Source: Echinicola strongylocentroti (GTDB lineage: Bacteria > Bacteroidota > Bacteroidia > Cytophagales > Cyclobacteriaceae). Taken from it: DNA of 64,000 nt. The stretch's first letter is position 1. Each line of letters opens with the position of its first letter. Made by a program: the position numbers and the translations under genes. The stretch spans positions 186,001 to 250,000 of the forward strand of contig NZ_CP030041.1 of NCBI RefSeq assembly GCF_003260975.1, in the 5' to 3' direction. The notes beneath the pieces are model-generated. The model did no database searches. It was given only the letters and a program-made list of their open reading frames with translations, and had not been told where the DNA came from. Of this stretch, positions 9,447-20,594 are shown in pieces.

Positions 9447-9972
9447 AAGTACAAAAGTCTACCGACCCCAAAACCAAAGGCTTTAGAGTACCTTTATTTT
9501 ATAAGAAGACTACAAAACCCTAAAACAGACTATCCATCGAAAGTTAATTTTATATTATTTGATTATACGCTTTCTTGCCAGTAGATTTTATTTCTCACCG
9601 AACGCACAGAACACTCCAAGGCAAACGCGTTAAGTGTTTTGAAGGGAGACAATTTTCGTGTAGGTTTAGGTTTGGCTTGATACTAGATTGCCGAATGGCG
9701 GGATAGGCTGAAAGAATGATTAGTTGATTTGGATCGTACAAGCCGTCCCAGCTATCTGCTCATGTATATGTGGTTGGCTTGGTTGAGGTTAAACCCAGAA
9801 TAGGCGTTAGCAACTGAGCATCCTGCTTCATCCGCCTTTGGCGGAGGGTCATATAGAAGGTGCAGGTGACAACAAAAAATGATTACACACAAAAGGGTAA
9901 GTTCCATAGGAACGGCAGATATAAATGCAAATAGGAACATTTTTTTAAAAGCCTTTGCCCTGCCGTTGATCA
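9447..9972. other. 526-bp gap without a gene upstream of fecR
   Basis: Holds repeat C at 9558-9615 and a decayed end of repeat family A at about 9792-9810 beside a small palindrome TCCGCCTTTGGCGGA (9831-9845). This is where a FecI-type sigma gene would be expected; no reading frame for one is present. Confidence 0.6.
9558..9615 (+). repeat. Dispersed repeat family C, copy 1
   Basis: About 58 bp that closely match 55551-55610 (core ATACGCTTTSTTGCCAGTAG followed by TTTTATTTCTCAC, then GCACAGAA). Non-coding. Confidence 0.7.
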
Positions 9973-12207
9973 CTACTGAGATCCGACCTGGGGGGCACCG
10001 ATCACACCAAGGTACCGCCCCATCCAATAAGGCAATAGCCAAATATCACCTGCACTATATTCGGATGTTCCAGACTTACCACCATCCAGTTCAAACCGAT
10101 TGGCGTTATGACGGCGGATCCGGAGCTCATCCGGTGGCAACACATTGGCGGTAGCCTGTTCTCTAAAATTAGGATCCAGGATTTCAATATCCTTTCTGTG
10201 GCTATTGACTGTGGCCCAATCAATCAAATCCAACGGATATTCCTTTAGGTACCAAATGGTCTCCTGCTGATCATATTGTTCAGGTGACACCATAGCTGCA
10301 AAAATATTCCATAGTCCGTCTTTTTCGGGCCTTTCTGCTTCCCAGTGGTCTATAATGGCTTCAGAATAGTGGTGTTGTAAACTGTCATTAAAAGCATATC
10401 GGTACAGTCCCCAGTAGCCCAAAAAGTACATTTCATCATCTGAATGGTTCCAGGATTGGGACAGCATTTCTGCCCACTCCCCTGCATCGTCGTCTGCTTG
10501 GCCAATACGGCCCATAGGCACCATCAGATTTTTTAGATAACCGTATTGCTCCATGAGTTCGAAAGCCTTTTGCCTGTACTGCTCCTTTCCCGTAAAATGA
10601 TAGGCAGTCTGTAGCATCCCGATGATATTTGAGGAATTTAACTTGCGGTCACCCACCATTGGCGGAAATCCATTGACATAGTCGGGGTTCCACTTTCCCC
10701 AAAGGGTAGGCTTGCCGTCATAGTCCACCAAATAATAATCATGGTCCACAATATGCTGCATCAAGCCATCCAATAGGCGAATTGCTTGGTCCCTTACCTG
10801 TTCATCTTCCACTACCTCCGCGATCACTCCAAAAGCAAACACATGCCCAATGGCTTCATCACTACTGGTGGTAGCCTTCCAGTCCCATTCAGGATCTGCC
10901 GCCCTCTGCCAACGCTCTGGATCAGAAAGGTGCTTTTCATATCCAGCTCTATGGAATGAGCGAGAAGGAAACCCCACTACTGGATTTATGGTATAGAGCC
11001 GCTCCATGGCGTCCAAGGATTCCCGGACATTTTGCAGTGCCACGTCAGACTTGGTCACCGCATAACGGAACGCTTGCCCACCCAAATACATGGCCGTCCA
11101 TAAGCCATCGTTATCAGAGTCCTTGAGCCTTCCCGAAGCTACATTTCCTCTTTCCATATCGCCCAGACTGGCATTGAACCCAAAGCGAATATGACGATCC
11201 CTGACTTGATTTTCATAAAACATGGCTTTGTCATATAAGCTGTATTCTTTAAAAACCAACTTCGAAAGCCCCTGATCGGTTAGCAAGAGTACTTCATCAG
11301 TACTTCCCTTGCTAATATCTTTTACGCTGTCGCCCACTAACCAGCGGTCTCCATAATAGTAATTAAATGTGTCGTCGGGCCTTAACATATAAGCCCCCTT
11401 CTCAGAACCAAACCAAATATCACCACCAATATTCTCCACACAGGTAATTTGAGGACAGGGTAATTGATCCTGAATCGCAGAGGGCTTCCCTGTGCCAAGG
11501 TCCAGCGAAAGGTAGCCCTTTAAGGTGCCAATGATCGCACGCCCCTCTTGTAGTGCAAAACTGGTGAATTGGTCCCCTTCCACTAGTGTACTTACTTTGC
11601 CAGTAAAAATATCCATTTGGTAAAAAGCCTTCTTTCCCAGGACATAAAACACCTTTTGGTCTTCAGAATACCTTATCTGGCGAATTGGGGAAGCGATATT
11701 GGCTTTCCACTTTACGTCTCCATTTTGAAGCAGTTTGACCTGTTGGTCCTGCGCTACCAAAAAAGAAAAATCCTCCCCTCCTGCTACCAAGTCGGGAGCC
11801 TGCATATCATGGGGCATGTTCAGTCTGCCCGCCCAGCCATTGGAAAGGACAGAACGATCATCCAGGTAAACAAACTGGTCCCGATACAATACGGCATCTC
11901 TCAGTGACTTGTCATTCAAGGTAAAGTACATTTGTGCCTTTTGGAGCTTTCCAGGATATAAAAACGCCCCGGCATACAGCCTATAAATCCCCTTGGTGGT
12001 CAATACCTCGACCACGCCATTCCGATCACTATTGACCTTAAGCACCTCCATGTCGGATTCAAATGAAAACTTCACCGCATATTCCTGACGGAAAGGCAGG
12101 TCCTTGTAACTGCTGATATCAGCCCTTCCATCCTGTGCAAAGCAGGCACAGCTCAACATCAATGTGGACAATAAAATGGTAAAAAGGAACAGGTTTCGGA
12201 ATCGCAT
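9973..12207 (-). CDS. Secreted protein: N-terminal propeller plus predicted alpha/alpha-toroid, function unknown
   Basis: 744 residues with a clear signal peptide (about 1-25, cleavage likely at CFA-QD). Residues about 35-330 show repeated short beta patterns of a propeller (for example GDIWFGSEKGAYML, similar to two-component-regulator propeller blades, and EVLLLTDQGLSKL). Residues about 345-740 are helix-rich, with DNDGLWTAMYLGGQAFRY and FPSRSFHRAGYE, and with many conserved-looking Trp, Asp, His and Glu as in (alpha/alpha)6 glycan-active enzymes. I do not recognise a defined glycoside hydrolase or lyase family. It may be a carbohydrate-active enzyme or a periplasmic sensor. It stands alone between gaps rich in repeats, 526 bp upstream of fecR in its own direction of transcription. 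Confidence 0.7.
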   Translation of the reverse strand: MRFRNLFLFTILLSTLMLSCACFAQDGRADISSYKDLPFRQEYAVKFSFESDMEVLKVNSDRNGVVEVLTTKGIYRLYAGAFLYPGKLQKAQMYFTLNDKSLRDAVLYRDQFVYLDDRSVLSNGWAGRLNMPHDMQAPDLVAGGEDFSFLVAQDQQVKLLQNGDVKWKANIASPIRQIRYSEDQKVFYVLGKKAFYQMDIFTGKVSTLVEGDQFTSFALQEGRAIIGTLKGYLSLDLGTGKPSAIQDQLPCPQITCVENIGGDIWFGSEKGAYMLRPDDTFNYYYGDRWLVGDSVKDISKGSTDEVLLLTDQGLSKLVFKEYSLYDKAMFYENQVRDRHIRFGFNASLGDMERGNVASGRLKDSDNDGLWTAMYLGGQAFRYAVTKSDVALQNVRESLDAMERLYTINPVVGFPSRSFHRAGYEKHLSDPERWQRAADPEWDWKATTSSDEAIGHVFAFGVIAEVVEDEQVRDQAIRLLDGLMQHIVDHDYYLVDYDGKPTLWGKWNPDYVNGFPPMVGDRKLNSSNIIGMLQTAYHFTGKEQYRQKAFELMEQYGYLKNLMVPMGRIGQADDDAGEWAEMLSQSWNHSDDEMYFLGYWGLYRYAFNDSLQHHYSEAIIDHWEAERPEKDGLWNIFAAMVSPEQYDQQETIWYLKEYPLDLIDWATVNSHRKDIEILDPNFREQATANVLPPDELRIRRHNANRFELDGGKSGTSEYSAGDIWLLPYWMGRYLGVIGAPQVGSQ

Positions 12208-12345
12208 CGTTTAGTTATTTTGTATCGTTTGTAATCCATAACTGAGGTGTCAGCAAGGGTAATCACATCCGGCAGACGGTCTAGGAAAAGGCTATTGGAA
12301 AGATCCTATCCTTAAGCCAGCATACTAGCCGGGTGAAGTCCCTTC

Positions 12346-12515
12346 AACCCGGAATATGCATTAGCCTATCTGTTGCGACCTGAAACTGCTTCAAAATCAG
12401 CCGTTTCACTTTAGTTTTCGGCATAACCGTAGCGGTGCTACGCTAATGCCTCCAAACTAACTGATTTTCTTGCAATTTCAGCTCTCACTACGATTCCTAA
12501 CGCATAATCCGGGTT
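12346..12515 (+). repeat. Repeat family A (terminal inverted repeat element), copy 1
   Basis: 170 bp bounded by AACCCGGAATATGCATTAG on the left and, inverted, AACCCGGATTATGCGTTAG on the right (17 of 19 match). The inner part carries a hairpin GTAGC-GGT-GCTAC. Compared with the copy at 46016 it lacks an 18-bp block near the left end. Non-coding. Confidence 0.85.
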
Positions 12516-12650
12516 CAATGTGCAGCTATGAAAGTCCAAGGTTAATTTTTGGTTTAAAAGAATACGCTAGGAATGTTCATTTGGGCTATTCCAAAACGCA
12601 AGAAAACCATTTTAAAGCCATCAGATCGTTTGGAGATATGAGCGTCAGTC

Positions 12651-12710
12651 GCGGCGGATCAGGCCGCAATACCTGTGCGCCGTGAGTGGAAAGGCCAATG
12701 CCTATTCCGA
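12651..12710 (-). repeat. Repeat family A, decayed inverted copy
   Basis: Read on the minus strand it starts with a worn terminal repeat (GGAATAGGCATTG), then CACGGCGCACAGGTATTGCG and CCTGATCCGC, matching the inner part of the copies at 46016 and 46205. A further terminal end, TTAGGCATATTCCGGGTTT, lies at 12848-12866, only 26 bp before the start of the next gene. Confidence 0.65.
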
Positions 12711-12892
12711 CTTTAAGACATCATTAACCGAACAACATCCAATTATCACTTTTCTTGCCCAGTAAAAAGTGCCAAAACTGCTAAAATGCCAATTGTCCTT
12801 ATTGGTATTATTACTTACTTTAGGTGAAATTTATGACAATTAGAGACTTAGGCATATTCCGGGTTTAATATACATTTCCCAACAAACAGACC

Positions 12893-14056
12893 ATGTACAA
12901 AGTTATTTTACTCTTGGACTTTGCAGAAGAATACAGTAAAAGCCTGCTGAAGGGGATTTCAAAATACAGTGCAGAAAATGGCCCATGGACATTTTGCAGG
13001 ATGCCGCTTTACTATAGAGAAACCGTTGGTATTAAAGGCATATTGGATTGGGCAAAGGATTGGGGAGCAGATGGTATCATAGGCCAGTTTTATAATAACA
13101 TGGACCTAGAAATGGTAATTGATTCAAGAATCCCCATCATCGCCCAAGATTTTAAGGAACGCTTTGAAGTACTTCCAAACATCACGGGAAATTACCATAA
13201 GATGGGTGCATTGGGTGCAGATTATTTTTTAAAGAAGGGGTTCAAGCACTTTGCTTTTTATGGTTTTAATAATATAGTTTGGTCCCGCGAAAGAGCTGAA
13301 GGATTCGAGAATCAGGTAAACAAACATGGTTATAAGGTACATTATTTTGAGCACCGTAAATCACCGAGTACGGACATTTGGCATTATAAAAGTAAATCAT
13401 TAAGCAACTGGTTATTAAAATTGCCCAAACCTATTGCTCTGATGACATGTGATGACAACCAAGCCCTGCATATCACTGAGGCCTGTAGGCAAAACAACAT
13501 CAGGATTCCGGAAGAGGTAGCGGTATTGGGAGTAGATAACGACGTAATGCTTTGCGAGCTCTCTGACCCTCCGCTGTCGAGCATAGCCATGGACATCGAA
13601 AAAGGAGGCTATGAAGCGGCCAAATTACTGGAGCACATGATCATACATGACCATGAGCCATCCTATGACATTATCGTAGAAGCTACCCAAATCATCACCA
13701 GACAGTCCACCGATATCTATGCCACTAATGATGAATACATCGCTTCCAGTCTTCGGTACATTCATCAGCATATAGAAAACAACCTCAATGTGGAAGACGT
13801 GGTCAAGCAGGTTCCCCTTTCCAGAAGGTCTTTGGAAAAACGCTTTTTGCAGATTACAGGCTATCCGATTTATAAATACATCTCCAACCTCCGGACAGAA
13901 AAATTCTCCCAAAAATTATTGGAAACGGACATGACCGTACTGGAAATCGCCATGGATCTTGGGCTAAATGACAGTAAGAACATCGCTAGGCAGTTTCGCC
14001 AGATAAAGGGCTGTAATCCGATCGAATACCGAAAAAAGTACCTCGCTGGGAAATAA
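12893..14056 (+). CDS. XylR-like AraC-family regulator with periplasmic-binding-protein-like sensor domain
   Basis: 387 residues. Residues 1 to about 275 resemble the LacI/periplasmic-binding fold used as a cytoplasmic sugar sensor (start VILLLDFAEEYSKSLLKGI; IPEEVAVLGVDND at about 203; ISSL-type hinge before the linker). Residues about 285-385 are an AraC two-helix-turn-helix unit, with VEDVVKQVPLSRRSLEKRF and then TVLEIAMDLGLNDSKNIARQFRQ. This is the architecture of E. coli XylR, which activates xylose genes. Here no xylose gene is adjacent, so the sugar is unknown. It stands alone, with the NagX-like gene convergent 38 bp downstream. Confidence 0.88.
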   Translation: MYKVILLLDFAEEYSKSLLKGISKYSAENGPWTFCRMPLYYRETVGIKGILDWAKDWGADGIIGQFYNNMDLEMVIDSRIPIIAQDFKERFEVLPNITGNYHKMGALGADYFLKKGFKHFAFYGFNNIVWSRERAEGFENQVNKHGYKVHYFEHRKSPSTDIWHYKSKSLSNWLLKLPKPIALMTCDDNQALHITEACRQNNIRIPEEVAVLGVDNDVMLCELSDPPLSSIAMDIEKGGYEAAKLLEHMIIHDHEPSYDIIVEATQIITRQSTDIYATNDEYIASSLRYIHQHIENNLNVEDVVKQVPLSRRSLEKRFLQITGYPIYKYISNLRTEKFSQKLLETDMTVLEIAMDLGLNDSKNIARQFRQIKGCNPIEYRKKYLAGK

Positions 14057-14094
14057 CCAACTGCCATTCCACTTCCTGAAATATACCTGCTTGC

Positions 14095-15195
14095 TCACAG
14101 TTTTATAAAAATCCGTCTTTGATAAAGGAGATAAGCTGGGACAAAATTAACCGCTACAAACATCGTGGCAAAAACCATACTGGCCAACTCCGGCATCATG
14201 CCAGCATCCGTCGCCACCTCCATAAAATGTGCACTCAAGCTGGCATCATCAAAAAGCCATACATAAAACAAAAGAGACAATACATCTGCCAATACATATA
14301 CCGTGATCGCATTGGAGCCGAATATAATCCAAGGTTTGGTACCCCAGCGATTTCCTTTGACATCTACCCAATAATAAAATGCCCCTAAAAAACCGAAGGC
14401 CACACCCGCTGTCACCAAGACATACGAACTGGTCCACAAGTTTTTGTTTAACGGAAAAAACAAGGACCAAAACAAGCCCAAAAGCGTCAGCGCAAAACCC
14501 ATAACCATCAAGTGAGCGGCCTTTTCTATCTTGTCCTTGTCAGACAGCAATAGCTTGCCTGCAAGCATCCCTAGTATTCCTGTGGCCACAGCTGGCAAAG
14601 TACTGTAGATACCCTCTGGGTCCCAATTGCCGTTCCACATTTTCCCGGGGAGAAGCCGTAGGTCGATCCATGCTGCTACATTATCACCAGGCTCCAACAT
14701 GACCTCTCCGGTAACGGGATCAGGAATGAGCACCATGGTCAGCCAATAACCTATCAAAATAAAAGTCATCACGAAAACTTGGCTCCTCCATCCGCTTTGG
14801 AGAAATAAAAAAGAGCACACTACAAATACAATAGATATACGCTGAAGGACCCCGGCCACCCTAATATCGGCAAAATCAAATTGAGGGATCATTCCCAATA
14901 CAACACCCAAAACGAAAATCTTAACTCCCCTGATGAGTGTTTTTTTGTAAAGGTCACGTTTAGGTAGGCCATTACTAAGGCTTTTTGAATATGCCAATGC
15001 TATCGACACCCCCACTATAAAAAGGAAAAACGGAAAAATAAAATCCGTCGGTGTGATACCGTTCCAGTGGGCATGCAAAAGAGGTGGAAAAACACTGTCC
15101 CAACTGCCCGGGAAATTCACTAAAATCATCGCTGCTATAGTAGCCCCTCTCAAGGCATCAAGAGAAATCAACCGTGTACCCTTTTCTTTCATCAT
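14095..15195 (-). CDS. NagX-like membrane acyltransferase (heparan-alpha-glucosaminide N-acetyltransferase family)
   Basis: 366 residues with about ten hydrophobic segments. The N-terminus RLISLDALRGATIAAMILVN followed by HWNGITPTDFIFPFFLFIVG is diagnostic of the DUF5009/NagX group related to eukaryotic HGSNAT, which transfers acetyl groups across a membrane to glucosamine residues. The family His (HAHWNG, about 42) is present. The start could be the first or second of two adjacent Met codons. The bacterial substrate is unproven. It converges on the XylR-like regulator, and a link to amino-sugar use is possible but not shown. Confidence 0.85.
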   Translation of the reverse strand: MMKEKGTRLISLDALRGATIAAMILVNFPGSWDSVFPPLLHAHWNGITPTDFIFPFFLFIVGVSIALAYSKSLSNGLPKRDLYKKTLIRGVKIFVLGVVLGMIPQFDFADIRVAGVLQRISIVFVVCSFLFLQSGWRSQVFVMTFILIGYWLTMVLIPDPVTGEVMLEPGDNVAAWIDLRLLPGKMWNGNWDPEGIYSTLPAVATGILGMLAGKLLLSDKDKIEKAAHLMVMGFALTLLGLFWSLFFPLNKNLWTSSYVLVTAGVAFGFLGAFYYWVDVKGNRWGTKPWIIFGSNAITVYVLADVLSLLFYVWLFDDASLSAHFMEVATDAGMMPELASMVFATMFVAVNFVPAYLLYQRRIFIKL

Positions 15196-15351
15196 TTACC
15201 TATTTACTTATTCTAAAACATAGATTAGTACTGTAAACTGTTCATATAGGCTACTATAACCACGCCCTAACGATGAAATAAACATAACATTGCCCTCAAA
15301 AATTAACACAAACTTAACCACCTATAAATCAGCAATTAAAACACCAAATAG

Positions 15352-15384
15352 TTTCGTAAAATGAGGGTTTTAATACGTATTTTG
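15352..15384 (+). promoter_or_regulatory. Candidate Bacteroidota-type promoter of the ECF sigma gene
   Basis: TTTCG (15352-15356) and TATTTTG (15378-15384) are 21 bp apart and resemble the TTTG / TAnnTTTG promoter of Bacteroidota with one mismatch each. The start codon is 59 bp further on. Confidence 0.35.
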
Positions 15385-15443
15385 CGAACAAATTCTTAAA
15401 CGAATAAGGGATATTTAGTCTGTGGAAGTAAAATTATTTGACC

Positions 15444-15986
15444 ATGGACCAACCTAACAAACAGATTTTAGAACTATTTATAAAAGGAGATCCCAAAGCC
15501 ACCGATGAGATTTATAGGTATTACAGGATTCCAATTATCCGTTTTGCAGTTTCGATCCTAAAGGATGAGATAGAAGCGGAGAACATTTTCCACGAGGTTT
15601 TTCTCAAAATGATCTCAAGAAGAGATAAGATAAACCCCAGCATGAACTTCAGCTCATATATAATCACTGCAGTAAAAAATGAGGTGTTTGATTATTTTAA
15701 CCGAGTCAAAAAAGACCAACAGCTAAAAGAGCAATTCTGGAACAATATCCAAAAACACAGCGTGGATGATCAAGTGGAAAAAGAGGCACATTTGGAACAA
15801 TTGGAAAAGCTCGTTGGCCAACTTTCACCAAAAAGAAAGCGAGTGTTGGAAATGAATATTTTCGAAAAGAAATCCTATCAGGAAATCGCCAATGAACTGG
15901 CCATCTCTATCAATACGGTTAAAAATCAATTGATCAAGGCCAAAGCATTGATCCGTCAAGAAATGGATAATTCACTGTCCAAATGA
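15444..15986 (+). CDS. ECF-type RNA polymerase sigma factor
   Basis: 180 residues from the ATG at 15444; a TTG two codons earlier is in frame but less likely. Sigma-70 region 2 spans about 8-75 (YRIPIIRFAVSILKDEIEAENIFHEVF) and region 4 about 120-170 (LSPKRKRVLEMNIFEKKSYQEIANELAISINTVKNQL, the helix-turn-helix). The form fits the FecI-like sigma factors expanded in Bacteroidota, which normally pair with FecR. No fecR is beside it; the only FecR in the window is 6 kb away at 8514-9446 on the other strand. It may be the partner of that FecR or an orphan. Confidence 0.9.
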   Translation: MDQPNKQILELFIKGDPKATDEIYRYYRIPIIRFAVSILKDEIEAENIFHEVFLKMISRRDKINPSMNFSSYIITAVKNEVFDYFNRVKKDQQLKEQFWNNIQKHSVDDQVEKEAHLEQLEKLVGQLSPKRKRVLEMNIFEKKSYQEIANELAISINTVKNQLIKAKALIRQEMDNSLSK

Positions 15987-16064
15987 ACTCGCATTCAATT
16001 CGATAATTCCCTAGGGAAATAAACCAATTACCTTCTTCTCACTCAGTTATTCAAGTATAAAAAA

Positions 16065-16092
16065 AGTACTACCAACATCAGCTGGTAGTACT
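16065..16092 (-). terminator. Terminator of katG
   Basis: Perfect 10-bp arms AGTACTACCA and TGGTAGTACT with an 8-nt loop; on the minus strand seven T follow. It lies 11 bp beyond the katG stop, between two convergent genes. Confidence 0.85.
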
Positions 16093-16102
16093 CTGAAAAA
16101 CC

Positions 16103-18780
<2,678 letters not shown>

Positions 18781-19524
18781 CTATAGATTTTTACGAACTA
18801 CCAGTTCGTAGAAAAAATCCCGATAGGATTCTCCAATAGTAATAAAGATATCTTTTTTATTGAGTTTTACCTTATTGCGACTGATGTTCTCAATTTGGTC
18901 AATAGAAACAATATAGGACTTATGAATGCGGATAAAGCCCTTCGAGAACAAGCTCATTTCATAATGCTTGATAGAATTTAGGGTTAGGATAGGCTTTGTT
19001 TGGCTGATCAAGTGGATTTTTACATAATCTTTAAATCCTTCAAAATAGGAAATGTCTTTTAGGTTAATTTTAACAGTGCTGTGCTCCACTTTGGCAAAAA
19101 TAAAACCATTATGGTCATTATGGGACAAGGACTCTTGGGGCTGCTTGCCAATGTTATCCATGCCCCGATCCGACTGGTTAAAGATTTTACTTACCGCTTG
19201 AAAAAAACGATCAAAACTTATAGGCTTGAGCAAATAATCAACTGCATTGATCTCGAATCCTTTAACAGCATATTCACTATATGCCGTTGTAAAGATCACT
19301 TTTGGTTTATGGGGCAAGCCTTCATAAAATTTGATCCCGTTGATGTCGGGCATGTTGATATCCAAAAAAATAAGGTCCACTTTATTGCGCATGATACAGT
19401 CCATGGCCTGAATGGCTGTATTGTATTTACCCTGTAAGTTTAGCATAGGGATCTTGGAAATATAATCTTCCAAAATATCGATGGCCAAGGTTTCGTCGTC
19501 AATTATGATGCAATTGATATTCAT
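18781..19524 (-). CDS. LytTR-family response regulator
   Basis: 247 residues. The receiver domain spans 1 to about 120, with the acidic pair Asp9/Asp10, the phosphoacceptor Asp55 in LDINMP, the Thr of FTTAYS and the Lys of LLKPI. The C-terminal LytTR DNA-binding domain spans about 145-245 (VKINLKDISYFEGFKDYVKIHL; FIRIHKSYIVSIDQI). Its start overlaps the end of the kinase gene by 4 bp, so the two are translated together and form one two-component system. Targets are unknown; the lipoprotein genes upstream in the same run are candidates. Confidence 0.93.
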   Translation of the reverse strand: MNINCIIIDDETLAIDILEDYISKIPMLNLQGKYNTAIQAMDCIMRNKVDLIFLDINMPDINGIKFYEGLPHKPKVIFTTAYSEYAVKGFEINAVDYLLKPISFDRFFQAVSKIFNQSDRGMDNIGKQPQESLSHNDHNGFIFAKVEHSTVKINLKDISYFEGFKDYVKIHLISQTKPILTLNSIKHYEMSLFSKGFIRIHKSYIVSIDQIENISRNKVKLNKKDIFITIGESYRDFFYELVVRKNL

Positions 19525-20579
19525 TTCCGGATGGTTAAAAAACTCTTAAAAGTACTGTTTTCATAGATTTGTTTGAAGCTATGTTTGTTTGGATAAAGCA
19601 ATTCCAACCGTTTTTTTAAATTCGTAATCCCCACTCCTTCCGTATTGGTATTGATAAAAACGCCGTCTTTTTGCTTTCCAACACTGTTGATGACAGAGAG
19701 CAAAATTTCCTTTTGGTTTTCTTTGATAGAAATCATGATAAAAGAGGGAGATAAATAGGTGATTCCATGTTTAAAGGCATTTTCTATCAGGGTAATAAAG
19801 AGCAAAGGCTCGATGGGGTACTGTTCATTTTCTATCAAGAATGAACAATTTATTTTAGGGGCCACTTCTGGGTGATATTTCAGTTTTTCCAAACTCACGT
19901 AATTCTTGATAAATGTGACTTCCTGCCCCAAGAATACTTTGTCCTTTCCGGACTCATAGAGCACGTACCGCAACATATCAGAAAGCAATAGGATCGCGGG
20001 GGTGGTTTCTTCTGATTTCTTCCTTGCAAGAGAATAAATATTGTTTAAAGCATTAAATAAAAAGTGCGGATTCAGCTGGTTTTTAAGAAAGTTTAACTCC
20101 TTGGTGATTTTTTGTTTCTCAAGCTCTTCATATTTCTTTTTCTCTTTTTCGAATTGTAATATCAATTCAATGCTCGTACCCAACCCCATGATCATCAAGA
20201 AGCGGATCAGCGAAGGCATGATAAAATGAAAGTCCATAAAAGACTTCTTAAACTCCCTCATTTTATTGGGCATATGTTTGGGCATCATTTCGGAAGGAGC
20301 TTCCCTTAGATAGTGGTGAAGCCATACGAAAACGACCATGAATACCAGTAAAAAAAGGGTATACTGAAGGTATTTACTCTTTAAAATGAAATTGGGTATA
20401 AGCCAAACGATATTGATCACATAAAAAAAAAGGAGGCTTATATTGGTAATGCTGAAATAAAACAGCGAAATGGGACGGATGGTATCAGTCAAAAGAGAAA
20501 GTGCTGGGGATATAATTATCCCCAGGACCAACAGGTGAATGATCACCTTCAATACATCTTTCTGTTTTATTTTCAGCAT
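19521..20579 (-). CDS. LytS/YehU-type sensor histidine kinase
   Basis: 352 residues. Four hydrophobic segments within residues 1-135 are followed by a coiled stretch rich in Glu and Lys (about 145-160), then the His_kinase (PF06580) motif LKNQLNPHFLFNALNNIYSLA with the phospho-His at about 171, and a compact HATPase domain (LITLIENAFKHGI; GVGITNLKKRLELLY). There is no separate periplasmic sensor domain, so it probably senses through its membrane part or a partner protein. Its start lies 15 bp after the Kelch gene, which suggests one transcript DUF4270-Kelch-kinase-regulator. Confidence 0.92.
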   Translation of the reverse strand: MLKIKQKDVLKVIIHLLVLGIIISPALSLLTDTIRPISLFYFSITNISLLFFYVINIVWLIPNFILKSKYLQYTLFLLVFMVVFVWLHHYLREAPSEMMPKHMPNKMREFKKSFMDFHFIMPSLIRFLMIMGLGTSIELILQFEKEKKKYEELEKQKITKELNFLKNQLNPHFLFNALNNIYSLARKKSEETTPAILLLSDMLRYVLYESGKDKVFLGQEVTFIKNYVSLEKLKYHPEVAPKINCSFLIENEQYPIEPLLFITLIENAFKHGITYLSPSFIMISIKENQKEILLSVINSVGKQKDGVFINTNTEGVGITNLKKRLELLYPNKHSFKQIYENSTFKSFLTIRK

Positions 20580-20594
20580 TTTTCTACATATGGA

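Noticed and set aside
9831..9845. Palindrome TCCGCCTTTGGCGGA as a terminator or operator
   Set aside because: No T run follows, and similar small GC hairpins occur inside repeat A copies, so it is more likely repeat debris.
12470..12685. Plus-strand frame of 71 codons
   Set aside because: It is made of repeat A sequence and its decayed neighbour; no homology and no start context.
15438..15443. TTG as start of the ECF sigma gene
   Set aside because: An ATG two codons later gives the usual N-terminus and there is no Shine-Dalgarno site favouring the TTG.
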